64,000 nt of DNA, from positions 2,666,001 through 2,730,000 of the forward strand of contig NZ_CP061169.1 in the NCBI RefSeq assembly GCF_011751765.2. Direction: 5' to 3'. Below are positions 63,974-64,000 of this stretch, one piece after another. Numbering within the stretch: the stretch's first letter is position 1; each line of letters starts with the position of its first letter. The notes under the pieces were generated by a model. The model saw only the letters and a program-made list of their open reading frames with translations. It was not told where the DNA came from and made no database searches. The translations under genes and the position numbers were made by a program. This stretch comes from Paramicrobacterium chengjingii (GTDB lineage Bacteria > Actinomycetota > Actinomycetes > Actinomycetales > Microbacteriaceae).

Positions 63974-64000
63974 GAGTCCATCGTGCCGGACAACGGCGCA

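Overview
The window looks like chromosome from a high-GC Gram-positive actinomycete, most likely family Microbacteriaceae. The reasons are the dense GC-rich coding, frequent GTG starts with GGAGG-type ribosome sites, a mycothiol-dependent maleylpyruvate-isomerase-like enzyme, DUF3151 next to purA, DUF6421 and two DUF6264-like membrane proteins, and a GCATCC/GGATGC word repeated throughout. The genus cannot be fixed from the sequence alone. I see no rRNA, tRNA, CRISPR array, integrase or transposase, so the window reads as a mostly vertical chromosomal segment with one accessory-looking secretion locus at its left end.

1-11.7 kb: a compact type VII secretion (T7SS) locus on the minus strand. 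In transcription order it holds an RDD/FHA membrane protein, a 1496-aa FHA-containing EssC/EccC ATPase, a WXG100-like protein, a 117-aa helical partner, a 407-aa candidate secreted protein, two small soluble proteins of unknown role, a four-helix membrane protein, and a second WXG100-like protein. A YhgE/Pip-type protein (EsaA/YueB superfamily) converges on it at the left edge. EccB, EccD, EccE and MycP are absent from the window, so the set resembles the Firmicutes-type (T7SSb) machine rather than a mycobacterial ESX system.

11.7-27.5 kb: an ABC transporter/chorismate mutase/SDR run, GNAT plus lactonase, a mycothiol-type enzyme, a GH15 hydrolase, DUF3151-purA, divergent argG, a DHFR-like reductase with its own dyad operator, and a four-gene OpuC-type osmolyte ABC operon joined by ATGA overlaps. 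27.5-36 kb: a TrmH methylase, mntH-mntR with two MntR-like boxes over the promoter, a YdeP-type molybdoenzyme with fdhD, a HAD phosphatase, a septum-formation-domain protein and pyrE.

36-48 kb: an MMPL exporter, exonuclease III, an AEC carrier, an alpha/beta hydrolase, an SsuBAC-like sulfonate operon, a leucine-dehydrogenase-type enzyme, and a complete YhgE/Pip exporter coupled to an ABC ATPase homologue that has lost every catalytic motif. 48-64 kb: DUF6421, a two-component system, an XRE regulator with an SDR, an ABC-2 exporter, an SRPBCC protein, threonine aldolase, acetyl-CoA synthetase, a nitroreductase, and a second two-component system followed by a polytopic membrane protein with two stacked GC dyads in front of it.

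The most promising undescribed material is the minimal T7SS locus with its tryptophan-less WXG100 proteins and its effector candidate. Next are the pseudo-ATPase/YhgE pair, the MntR-controlled apparently leaderless mntH transcript, and the ten-base word GACAGCATCC, which recurs in all reading frames.
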